This document shows, in pieces, positions 38,404-46,982 of a DNA stretch of 64,000 bases. Under the pieces are notes generated by a model that was not told the DNA's origin, made no database searches, and saw only the letters and a program-made list of their open reading frames with translations. The translations under genes were made by a program, and so were the position numbers. Position 1 is the first letter of the stretch. Each line of letters opens with the position of its first letter. This stretch comes from Siphonodentalium dalli (taxonomy: Eukaryota; Mollusca; Scaphopoda; Gadilida; Siphonodentaliidae), in the NCBI GenBank assembly GCA_032622095.1, contig CP136061.1, positions 53,393,762 through 53,457,761 on the forward strand. The letters run 5' to 3'.

Positions 38404-40454
38404 TAGCCGATACATTATCGGAAATAATTCTGCGCATAATGCCGAATATCTATTTCCGAGGAATCTCGAACGACTATGACCGGGACTGTATCCGTATCGA
38501 AAGCCGCTTTCAGTATACAATACAAACGTTGTAAGATAAGATAAGATACGTTTACGGTTTTAATACTCTTTGAATAACATGTTATATAACAGACAACGGT
38601 ACAAATAGTACAAGTACAAGAGGTAGCTTTAAACAAGTATATAATGAATAATGTGCTCTATCGTAAAGTACATATATTCATAATTATGGCAATATGAGTC
38701 TTTTGAATATATAAGCAAGGATTTCACTATAGGTTTAGCTCTGAAAAGAAATTATCCGGCACTAGCAGGTGACCAAAACCATCATGGATAGCACCAAAAC
38801 GGTCTGACGACCATTTATGTCCATTATGGTCCCCAATTGGGCACATATTTTTGAATCACTGAATTAACTAGAAACTCCACCTTTCCAAAATAATTTCATG
38901 AAATTAGATAATTGTTTTCTTTAAAAAAAAAAATCCAACCCTTAGATATAAATCTATCAACCACACATTCACTATTTTCATTCATTCAGTAATTGTTCGC
39001 TAGTTTAATTCATTGTCCACCATTTTAATTCATTGTCAACCATTTTGGATATGATCGATAGTACGATAGCTCGCATCCAACATTGATGTTAACGTGACGT
39101 CACATATCTTGGCCATCAGTAATTCGATGTCCCATCTCCCGTTACAGCCGACTGTAGCTGATCTCGAAGTCACCATTTGTGTTTTATTTCGTGACCTTTG
39201 TTCATATCGTATACCAACAGCATCAGGATTCGGATCAAACCCTGGACAATCTGGAAACATGCTTTCCATTTTGATATATTTTACTAACTGTCGCCAATGT
39301 GATGTATTGGGGATAAATTAGAGATTATTTATAATCGAACACGTATAAGATTTCGTTTTAAGATAGAGGCGCAGACATATTGGCTGATACAAAAGTTAGA
39401 CACGTCTGGATATTTATCGGAACGAAATAACTGATAACACTAAAATATGTATTGAATTGAATAAAACTGTACACATCATGCACTTATGACATAATGCTGT
39501 ATCAGCCTTATGTCATAATGCTGTATCAGCGCCAGGTAACAAAAGGAAATCAACTATAAAACAAATCGCAACTTCTTAGTACGAGCTATCATCGGTGGAA
39601 TCGCGTATGTGGTTATTACATGGTGGCTGTTTCTTATCGGATCACGGTAAATTCCACCGTAATGGCTGCGTCTGAGAATTTAGACCAATTTAACGGGTGG
39701 CGGGATATTCTAACAGTGTATGGGGCACCGTGCGAACAATTATTACGCGCACCGCGTGTATACTAATGTACAAATTCTTGTTTCGCATGGGCGCTGTCAT
39801 AGCGCATGGGGTTTTTATTTATAGAATGTTAATTATTGGACACATTAAAAGTTGTAGTGCGACCCCGAGTCCGAGTTGTAGTGCGACCCCGAGGCCGAAC
39901 CTGGTAAAAGGTGTAGTTGAGAATTTCAATTTCGTTTATTGGCGTTTACATTATGTCAATAATGTTGATTTTTGGTTTGTGATAAGATATGCCAATTACA
40001 AATAACAGAAATGAAAAAGATTCTATAATTACAATCATGGGTATATAATATATGATCTTGAGCGCGTTACCATTTCTGACTATGGTTTTCTTGTTTTAAT
40101 CGAACTGGCGACTCCGTCAGCGTCAGAGTTAACAGCACCCTGTACATTCCTCTTAATTATAACTTGACTCGGTGTGGTAAACCACATGCTAAATGATTGG
40201 GTTGTCAGCGGACAAATATTACACGACCAGTAATTCCCGTACAAGTCGCCAAATACACGATATTTGCAGAGATTACATGCAAGTGTGTATCCACCCTTAT
40301 TCTAGAATGCGATGGCAGTGTCTCACCAGTGTAACGGGGGGGGGGGGCAATATTTGCCTTGCAGTTTGGCAAAGCATATTATGCAATTATTGTAGTCAAT
40401 GGTCAAGGGGTAGAATCCACGAAGAATGCATAACTAAGACGTTTGATCTCCAGT
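38404..40454. other. Low-copy DNA with two small tandem duplications
   Basis: A 24-base unit containing CATAATGCTGTATCAGC is duplicated at about 39483-39531, and a 24-base unit starting GTTGTAGTGCGACCCCGAG is duplicated at about 39852-39900. A fragment at 38775-38820 resembles the E7 repeat head. A poly-G run is at 40338-40347. ORFs up to 102 codons show no domain. Confidence 0.45.
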
Positions 40455-40487
40455 TTAACCCTTTACCCAACAGAAGGGCCCTGTGCC

Positions 40488-40553
40488 AATGCATTCTCTT
40501 ATATATGCGAGTCGACCATATGTCGCCTCGCATATATAAGAGAATGCATTGGC
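40488..40553. repeat. Hairpin module, copy 1
   Basis: CCAATGCATTCTCTTATATA at the left pairs with TATATAAGAGAATGCATTGG at the right. The near-palindrome is about 66 bases, centred on CGACCATATGTCG, with a few mismatches near the tip. It is preceded by CCCTGTG, the complement of the CACAGGG that follows the other copies. Confidence 0.85.
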
Positions 40554-40620
40554 TTAACACATTAAAAATTATAAAATTGTTAAAGAATGTAAAAAGTGTT
40601 AAAAAAAAGATTTTTTTAGG

Positions 40621-40687
40621 CCAATGCATTCTCTTATATATGCGAGGCGACCTATGGTCGACTCGCATATATAAGAGAATGCATTGG
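40621..40687. repeat. Hairpin module, copy 2
   Basis: This is the same module in opposite orientation to copy 1, with centre CGACCTATGGTCG and a single mismatch in each arm near the tip. CACAGGG follows at 40688-40696. Confidence 0.85.
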
Positions 40688-40841
40688 CACAGGGCATAAC
40701 TGTAACTATCACAATGTGGTCAAGGAGCCGGTTCCAATGATATCCATATTTGTATGGTTCTATTGAGACAGACCGAAGATATTTTAGGCTGTTGAAGCTT
40801 TATTTGGCCGGTTTTGGCCGGTTTGTTGGGTAAAGGGTTAT

Positions 40842-43185
40842 TTTAAACTCAATAGGCCTGTAGGAGTGTGGGGCCAGCAAGAAAACGTTAGTTCAACCCT
40901 TTCTTTTTAAAGAGGTACTGTACGCCAAATGTTGTTGTTGGTTTCTATAGTCTCCGAGTCGGAGAATAAGGTAAAAAAAATTTCATTATTTGAAAGTCTG
41001 TTGAGTACGAAGTAGTGTTAAGGATGGCAAATTTACCGGAATGCAAAAATACAAATTGTCGTTGTCGAGTAATTTTTGTACAGTTTTCAACCAAATGAAT
41101 CAAATAAAAGTTATATTATAGGCATACTAGTCCCATATCATCATTTAAGTTATTGTATCGTCGCTAGTCAGTGAGTGGCTTGAGTGTTCTCCCCGTATAT
41201 CATCATAATATTTTAAGCGATCGTATGTGCGATCGGTTTAACAATCCAGTATCCCTCAATTACTTTGTTTGATTACGGAAATTCGTAATTTAATTGACGC
41301 CATTTTATGGCTCCAGACATAAATTCAATTTATATCAAATTATTAACTTTTAAATTATTAAAGTTTAAGATAGCCTATTAACCTGAGCGTTTACAGAATA
41401 CATCTTCGACTCAAATTACTTATGTTTCTATATATTATCGATATTAGATCGTTGTTGTCACCGGAAATTTAATGAAAATGGCGTACAGTACCCCTTTAAA
41501 TGGATATTCAAACCCAGTTAACAAGTATACATTGGAATAGTCTATTATTAATTCATAAAGACGACAGACAGCTGCAAAGATAATACAAGTTACATGTTCA
41601 GACGGGTTCGTATTGATCTGTGGCAAATGATCAGATAACAAGTTCAACAAAGTTAACGAACTATGTTCGTTTGTGAGTGTAAACATATTTTATTGCATAA
41701 TAAGCATAACAAAGGGATTGAGACACCAAGTTTTCAACTTATAGTTAAGTTTCTTCCCACAGTCATTTGTTGAGCTTACTAGCGGAATATTTCCAAAGGG
41801 ACTACTCGTCAGTGAGTATTTATAGCAAATATATAATGGTTAAATATATTCTCGAAACCTGGTGTAAACGGTAAAATAGTCACAATTATTTCAGTTCAAA
41901 GTAAACGATGCATTCTCTGCCAATTAAATCATCCATTATCTAATCGTTCAAAGTGTGTATTGTTTGAAGGCCATAGTAATTTGCGCTCGGAAATACCCCT
42001 AATAATATCCGTTTATAATTATTCCCGTCATCCATATAGGTCGATCAACACCTGCCATACCTTTCTGCAATCATTTATCCAAGAAAGAAGCACTGGACTG
42101 ATAAAAATACGATTTTTAGCAGTTTGCGGGAACCGAACTCTTGACACGCCATTTGTATTTATTGAAATTCCGGAATCGGAAGCAGAACAATGCGACTGTC
42201 TTCTAAAAGGTCGTACCTCAGGAAAATCAAATTGTTCAGGAGATACTAAAAAACTATTTATTGCTGGAACTAGTATTGGAATCTGCCAATAACTTTGCAC
42301 AATAACACTTTATATCACAGTTGTTATAATATATACACTTTCATATTCAATTATTCAATAATCTTCTAGTTGATGAGAAAACATGATTTGATTGTGTTAT
42401 ACCACAGTTTAGAAGTAAAACAACGAAATATTTTCTATACGACATTTTAGTTTGACGTTTCCCGCGGCTTCGTTAGTTTGTGTCTCTCGGGATAAGGAGG
42501 ATACAACCTCTATCCATTCTTCAAAACAATCCAATCAGTATTACCCTATCTGGACGGTTTCGAAAATAAAAATTACATTTTAGAATTAACGAATATTTTT
42601 TAGCGGGGAAACAGATATGATATTTTAGAACACTGATAAACATCGAAAATGGCATTTATACTTGCAACATTAACAAGTTATCTGAGGAAGTTATGTAATC
42701 GAACCCGTAGATTCCGAGAATGCAATAAAAAGTTTCGCGCCAAAATGACAGGTACGACCTTTTATAGAAGCCCACCGACGGTATGTTGCATTAAAGATAC
42801 GCAAATATTATATTATTGATTGCGTTAACGAATCGCATTCCAATATATTATTGATCAACAGGCATGCCAAGTGTCACATGAAATTCTGAAAGAGAATAAG
42901 ATAAACTCATTTCCATCTTATTATCTTCGGATATGATATCGTGGATGTATAAGCTGTGCATATGCTCGTAGAAATGTACTATTTTGCTAAACACAATCTG
43001 GATGCAAGTACTCGAAAACAATAAATCTGATGAACGAAATTTACAACAAAAAAGTTTTCCAGACAGATCTTGAAAAAAATACTTTTGAAATAACGAAACA
43101 TTTATACATTTATATCTAGGCTTTGGTCGTGTCACCCATATTGACGTCACTCACGCTGAATTGCTTAAGTTCGCATATTTGCGTT
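40842..43185. other. Low-copy DNA with unclassified ORFs
   Basis: Overlapping ORFs on both strands occur at 41960-42300 (110 codons plus, 90 minus), and a 100-codon minus ORF lies at 42848-43150. None has a domain I recognise, and none has an evident signal peptide or paired splice sites. The first pair mirror each other, and I could not choose a real one. Confidence 0.4.
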
Positions 43186-43189
43186 CATT

Positions 43190-43340
43190 ATAGTACCCAT
43201 CCATGATCTCAAAATGTTAATTTGAGTACCCAGAGTAGCCGAAACGTTAATTAAGTACCCATAATCTCCAAAGCGTTAATTAGGGTACCCATAATCTCCA
43301 AAACGTTAATTAGGATACACAGGATCTCCAAATATCACAC
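43190..43340. repeat. ~35-bp minisatellite
   Basis: About four to five units of GTACCCATAATCTCCAAA with CGTTAATTAGG, diverging to the left. An inverted single unit (GAGATCCTGGGTAC) lies at 43590-43603, immediately before element F. Confidence 0.75.
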
Positions 43341-43605
43341 CGAATTGACAGGACGTCATTGTCATGTCAGTGTCTTCTATATAGGCAGCATGCTTCGATT
43401 CAAGGGCAAGTCGGTATATATCGCTAATCGTTTCGTGCCAATTTTCACTCGACGAAAAAACTCAACTTTATTAAATATTTCCATCATAAATCCACAAGCG
43501 TAATTTAAAATGAGATATATTCCGAAATCGTCGTCATCTTGATTGCATGTCTCTTGGTAGAGATCCCGTTCCTAATGGGTGATATTTTGAGATCCTGGGT
43601 ACTAT

Positions 43606-44170
43606 ATTATAAAGTTATTATACAATGTTGTGTACAGTATGTGTTTTTCTTGTACGGGTCCAGGTTGTGGTGAAAAGTCATACGCAGTGTCGATTCCAAT
43701 ATGACTTTTCACCACAACCTGGACGAGTACAAGAAAACTCATACTGTACACATTGTATAATGACATTTTTATTATCCATCTGTATGTTTATCCATATTTT
43801 GGGAATAAAACTTTTGTGGTTATTTTTGGTATTTATCGGCACTTAATTCTCTGCAAATTTAAAGCCTGTATTTTGATCATCAAAAAGCATGATTTGGACC
43901 AGTAAACACGGAAGTGAAAACAAAACTCAATGCGGAAGTGAAACGTCTGCTAAATTCACCAGTGTTGCGCGCTCATCACAATTTCACCGATTCATTTCGC
44001 AATAGAGTTAATTCGTGACGGCACAGAGTCCCGATAAAAAAGTCATATTGCACATTTAGGAGTCCAATGTGACATTCGGGAGTCAAATATGACTTTTTCC
44101 CGGATTATCACGTGGCGGATTTTGCCCAATCAGAAATAGTGTTAGTTAAGGGATGGATAATAATAATAAT
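43606..44170 (-). mobile_element. Foldback element family F, short copy (inverted)
   Basis: Read on the minus strand this matches 23651-24624 end to end except for the ~438-base insertion there. It includes the hairpin at 43617-43760 (ATACAATG(TTG)TGTACAGTATG arms) and the AGTCATATTGGA-like motifs at 43674-43706 and 44040-44097. It ends about 110 bases beyond the stop codon of the GPCR gene. The 73-codon ORF at 43625-43846 has a close mirror in the other copy but comes from the hairpin and is not considered a gene. Confidence 0.8.
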
Positions 44171-44235
44171 ATATAATCTACGTTTCGGAGATAATGGGTT
44201 CCCAAATCAATGTTCTGGAAATCATGGGTACCCTA

Positions 44236-44241
44236 TTTATT
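44236..44241 (-). promoter_or_regulatory. Probable polyadenylation signal of the GPCR gene
   Basis: The plus strand reads TTTATT, so the minus strand has a canonical AATAAA, 38 bases beyond the TGA stop. No other AATAAA lies between the stop and element F, which would give an unusually short 3' UTR. Confidence 0.55.
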
Positions 44242-44279
44242 CAACGGAAATATGCGAACTTGACCAATTGAGCGTCAAC

Positions 44280-45398
44280 TCACACAGCGGTGTTTGGACT
44301 CCGGTAGTATCTACCTGTATATCTAAATAACACCGGAATACACAGATGAGTTCCACGTCGGAAACAGTTCAAAGTTAAAGCGAACACGAAATACTTCAAA
44401 ACAAAATAAAATTTTGACAGCCCACTGAATAAGTTCAGCAACGACGGAACCACTTGATTGGTCATTGGATTCGGTGGGTCAAAGGTCACTTGTACTCTCA
44501 TCACCGACTCTGGCAACGTCAATACTAGAGATAAAATTATCAGCACGAGAGTACATGTCGTAACTTCCTTCTTGTCTAATAAAGACGTGATACTCAAAAC
44601 TGGTGACCCGTTGTTGCCGTTCAAAGGGACAGTTACATTGTTGGTGCTCGTGTCCGAATATCGAGTCTGTTCACACAATGACGTCACACAATGGCGCCAC
44701 GCGATACATAACACGAGAATTATACACATAAATTTGGGGATGATAAGAGAGAATACTATGTCGACCTTTCGCATTATCAGTATGTCACCCAAAGTTTCGG
44801 GAATGATCACGCAGAATGACCTTTCGCCATACTTTATGACTCCGCTGGTCCATGTCCGATATAAGTAGGCCACGAGAGAAAGGTACGTAAACGTTATTAC
44901 GCCGCATTTAACTCTGAACAAGGAGAAATACTTCTTATTCGACTCATAGAAGAACAAAGCGGTTGTCCTTTCAACGAGGATCAAAACCAGAAACCACTCC
45001 TCCAAGAACAGCGTCAAGAAATTACAGTAGTATACAATCTGACATATACCGACAACGTTGTAAAGATCGAATCCGTGTCGAGAAATCCAGGGAATAAATC
45101 CCATGAAGAGGTAAATGATATCCACAATGCACAGCGCAGTGAAGACGACGAACAAGGGAAGTAATCGCAAATCTCTTTGCAAGAAAACGCAGACGGCAAG
45201 AATGTTGAGAACTATGCCGACGCAGACGAGAGTTGGGAATCCATATTCGTCGAATTGGGCGGCGATGTTGTTCACTTCCTCCAACCATTCTTCTTGCGGT
45301 GGTGGAAACGGTGGTGGTGGCGGCGGATGGAACCCACTTCCGTTGGTTTGTCCGAGTGGCAGCACTGAGAAGTTCGCTTCATACATGGAGATCATCAT
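44280..45398 (-). CDS. Divergent rhodopsin-like (class A) G-protein-coupled receptor, orphan
   Basis: A 372-codon intronless coding region for a seven-helix receptor at the plasma membrane; ligand unknown. The N-terminus (1-53) has two N-glycosylation sequons (N9, N19) and a Pro-rich run (25-34). Approximate helices: TM1 54-74, TM2 80-103, TM3 116-148, TM4 165-183, TM5 212-235, TM6 278-301, TM7 316-345. Class A landmarks are N65 (1.50), D93 (2.50), C119 (3.25) with C196 in loop 2 for the disulfide, R144 (3.50), P221 (5.50) and P296 (6.50). Departures are strong: DRY is ERT (143-145), the CWxP Trp is replaced (LTLP), and NPxxY appears as KYFVF (335-339). The tail is short with F346-R-R in the helix-8 position and ends T-A-V, a class I PDZ-ligand pattern. 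The start is the first ATG; an in-frame TGA sits two codons upstream, so no N-terminal extension is possible within this exon. Overlapping plus-strand frames are shadows. Peptide or orphan lophotrochozoan receptor is the likeliest class. Confidence 0.85.
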   Translation of the reverse strand: MMISMYEANFSVLPLGQTNGSGFHPPPPPPFPPPQEEWLEEVNNIAAQFDEYGFPTLVCVGIVLNILAVCVFLQRDLRLLPLFVVFTALCIVDIIYLFMGFIPWISRHGFDLYNVVGICQIVYYCNFLTLFLEEWFLVLILVERTTALFFYESNKKYFSLFRVKCGVITFTYLSLVAYLYRTWTSGVIKYGERSFCVIIPETLGDILIMRKVDIVFSLIIPKFMCIILVLCIAWRHCVTSLCEQTRYSDTSTNNVTVPLNGNNGSPVLSITSLLDKKEVTTCTLVLIILSLVLTLPESVMRVQVTFDPPNPMTNQVVPSLLNLFSGLSKFYFVLKYFVFALTLNCFRRGTHLCIPVLFRYTGRYYRSPNTAV

Positions 45399-45480
45399 GC
45401 ATCAACTATGGTTTCATATCTGCTTATAGGTGTCGTTCACGTTCGTGTGATCAAGCGATTGTTGTTCACATTCCACTCAA

Positions 45481-45484
45481 CCTG
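45481..45484 (-). promoter_or_regulatory. Probable 3' splice site in the GPCR 5' leader
   Basis: On the minus strand TCTTCTCTATTTCAG is followed by GTTGAG, an excellent acceptor (AG at 45483-45482), 83 bases before the start codon. It implies at least one upstream non-coding exon, whose donor and promoter I could not locate. Intronless coding with a spliced leader exon is common in class A receptors. Confidence 0.6.
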
Positions 45485-45489
45485 AAATA

Positions 45490-46037
45490 GAGAAGATTGT
45501 TTATTATATACTTGCGCGGAAAATTACCGATGCGTAAATCGTCGTATTTATCTCGCAGAAGCTACAATGAGATACGATTTTGTTATCCACTGTAGCTTTT
45601 TGTTATTTCACTGTAGGATAGAGGTTTGCTACCTATCAGCTGATCGGTTTCAGAGCTTTGGGCAAAGAAAAACATATACCAACGCAAAAACAGTTGTCAC
45701 GTTTCTTTTCAAATAAGTTGAATGAAAAACAATCCAAACTATGCTTTTTTAATACATTAGTTTATGGTAAATAAATATACAATAGGTTAAATTAATAGAC
45801 ATCCTTTCAAAATTAATAGGTGTCAGATAAACACTCAAATAACACTGAATAATTCTGTATATCGTGTTTTAATGATATGTGAATGGAAACAACTCTATCG
45901 TATATTTTCAGACCATGGTGAACAAGCGGAAATCATAACGATAGCTATATAACCCCACTGACAGAATCACGCGCATCAATCTTTATTTGACCCGACAAAG
46001 GGGATAGGATATGTTTGTTTTCCAACTGGCATGGTGT
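45490..46037. other. Intronic or intergenic low-copy DNA
   Basis: Probable first-intron DNA of the GPCR gene if the acceptor at 45482 is real. I see no other element. Confidence 0.4.
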
Positions 46038-46506
46038 TTAACCCTTTAAGTGACAGGGGCCGATCTCATCGGCCCTAATTTACGGTCTGTAAAATCGGCC
46101 CTAAAAAAAAAATAAAAAATTAATTTTCGATTTATTTTTTGTTTGGTTGAATTATTTTTGGGTATGCTTAAGCATGCTATAGCGAATTTAAAAACAAGCT
46201 GGTTAAAACCTTAGGAGCATGTTATAACTCAAAACTATCACCAAGTATTCTTAGTAATAATTTTGATGCCCATGAAAAATGTAAGATTCCCTGGCACTTA
46301 ACCTACAAAATAAGTCTGTTAAAGAATATAAGAAAAAATTATTAAAATTGTAAAAAATAATAACAAATGATGAAAAATTGTTAGGCCAATGCATTCTCTT
46401 ATATATGCGAGGCGACCTATGGTCGACTCGCATATATAAGAGAATGCATTGGCACAGGGTATATATGGGTTGATACAATAATCGAACCTGGCACTCAAAG
46501 GGTTAA
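46038..46506. mobile_element. TTAA-bounded composite element with a hairpin module
   Basis: The element at 46042-46502 has TTAA on both sides. Its right end (GGGTTGATACAATAATCG, CACTCAAAGGG) is homologous to the right end of the MITE at 19016/34290, but the left end after CCCTTT is different (AAGTGACAGGGGCCGATC) and folds on itself through GGGCCGAT and ATCGGCCC. The hairpin module lies at 46384-46452. This looks like a recombinant of two families. Confidence 0.7.
46384..46452. repeat. Hairpin module, copy 3
   Basis: Apart from its flanks it is virtually identical to the module at 40621-40687, including the centre CGACCTATGGTCG and the following CACAGGG, and it is preceded by a similar A-rich stretch (TTAAAGAATATAAG, compare 40580). 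Confidence 0.85.
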
Positions 46507-46806
46507 TTTGGTTTAGAATTAGAGCCTCATGTCAAGAACTTATAGCACAGCTATAATATTATATCGTCACTCGTTTGAAGTTTCCTGTGAATGTTACATC
46601 ATGTGTCGGCGCGTTGTTTCTGTCGTCGTTGACCATGATGGTCACATTGTCACGGTCATTTCGCCTTTCAATGGTTGTAGCATCCATTTGAACTGGGATT
46701 ATGACTTTCATTAGCTTTTCGTTACCCATTAGTTGAGACCTAACAATGTGCCGCACTCTCCGTCTAAGTCCCCTTGGTGTGGACCACTGTCGTTCGAGAG
46801 ACCTAC

Positions 46807-46958
46807 CTGAACGTTCAAATGGAACTTCTTTTCGCGAAGGTTTGATGTTAACTCTATAGGTTTTGTATTTACGATTTTGAGGTATAGTCCACCAAACGAA
46901 ATTGATGCTGTGTTAATCTTCATGTTCCAATTTGTATCGATGGCACATATATATGACG
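46807..46958 (-). CDS. Candidate internal exon of an unknown gene
   Basis: On the minus strand a strong acceptor (TTTTGTGCTTTTTATCAG, AG at 46960-46959) and a strong donor (CAG then GTAGGT, from 46806) enclose 152 bases that read through in one frame as about 50 residues, including SFGGLYLKIVNTKPIELTS and REKKFHLNVQ. Intron phases would be 1 and 0. A second open frame of 65 codons follows at 46559-46756 in another phase, which may be a further exon or chance. The exon cannot lead straight into the GPCR coding exon because of the stop upstream of that ATG. No family is recognised. Confidence 0.33.
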
Positions 46959-46982
46959 CTGATAAAAAGCACAAAACTTGAT

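Larger units (their letters stand above)
40455..40841. mobile_element. TTAA-bounded element carrying two hairpin modules
   Basis: The ends are inverted: CCCTTTACCCAACA at 40459 and TGTTGGGTAAAGGG ending at 40837, flanked by TTAA on the left and TTAT on the right. Inside are two ~67-base near-palindromes (40488-40553 and 40621-40687) in opposite orientation around an A-rich spacer. Target and terminal CCC/GGG suggest a piggyBac-type non-autonomous element. The ORFs on both strands here are translations of the palindromes. Confidence 0.7.

Noticed and set aside
40193-40699. 168-codon ORF and its antisense partner (40396-40668), and the similar one at 46251-46478
   Set aside because: The repeated peptide in them is simply the translation of the palindromic hairpin module on both strands; there is no other protein signal.
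42028-42300. tRNA-like B box (AGTTCGGTTCC on the minus strand) suggesting a SINE, and a similar one near 39220-39240
   Set aside because: No matching A box at the right distance, no poly-A or simple tail, and no second copy in the window.
44458-45490. ORFs of 63-136 codons on the plus strand over the GPCR
   Set aside because: They are antisense shadows of the GPCR coding region.
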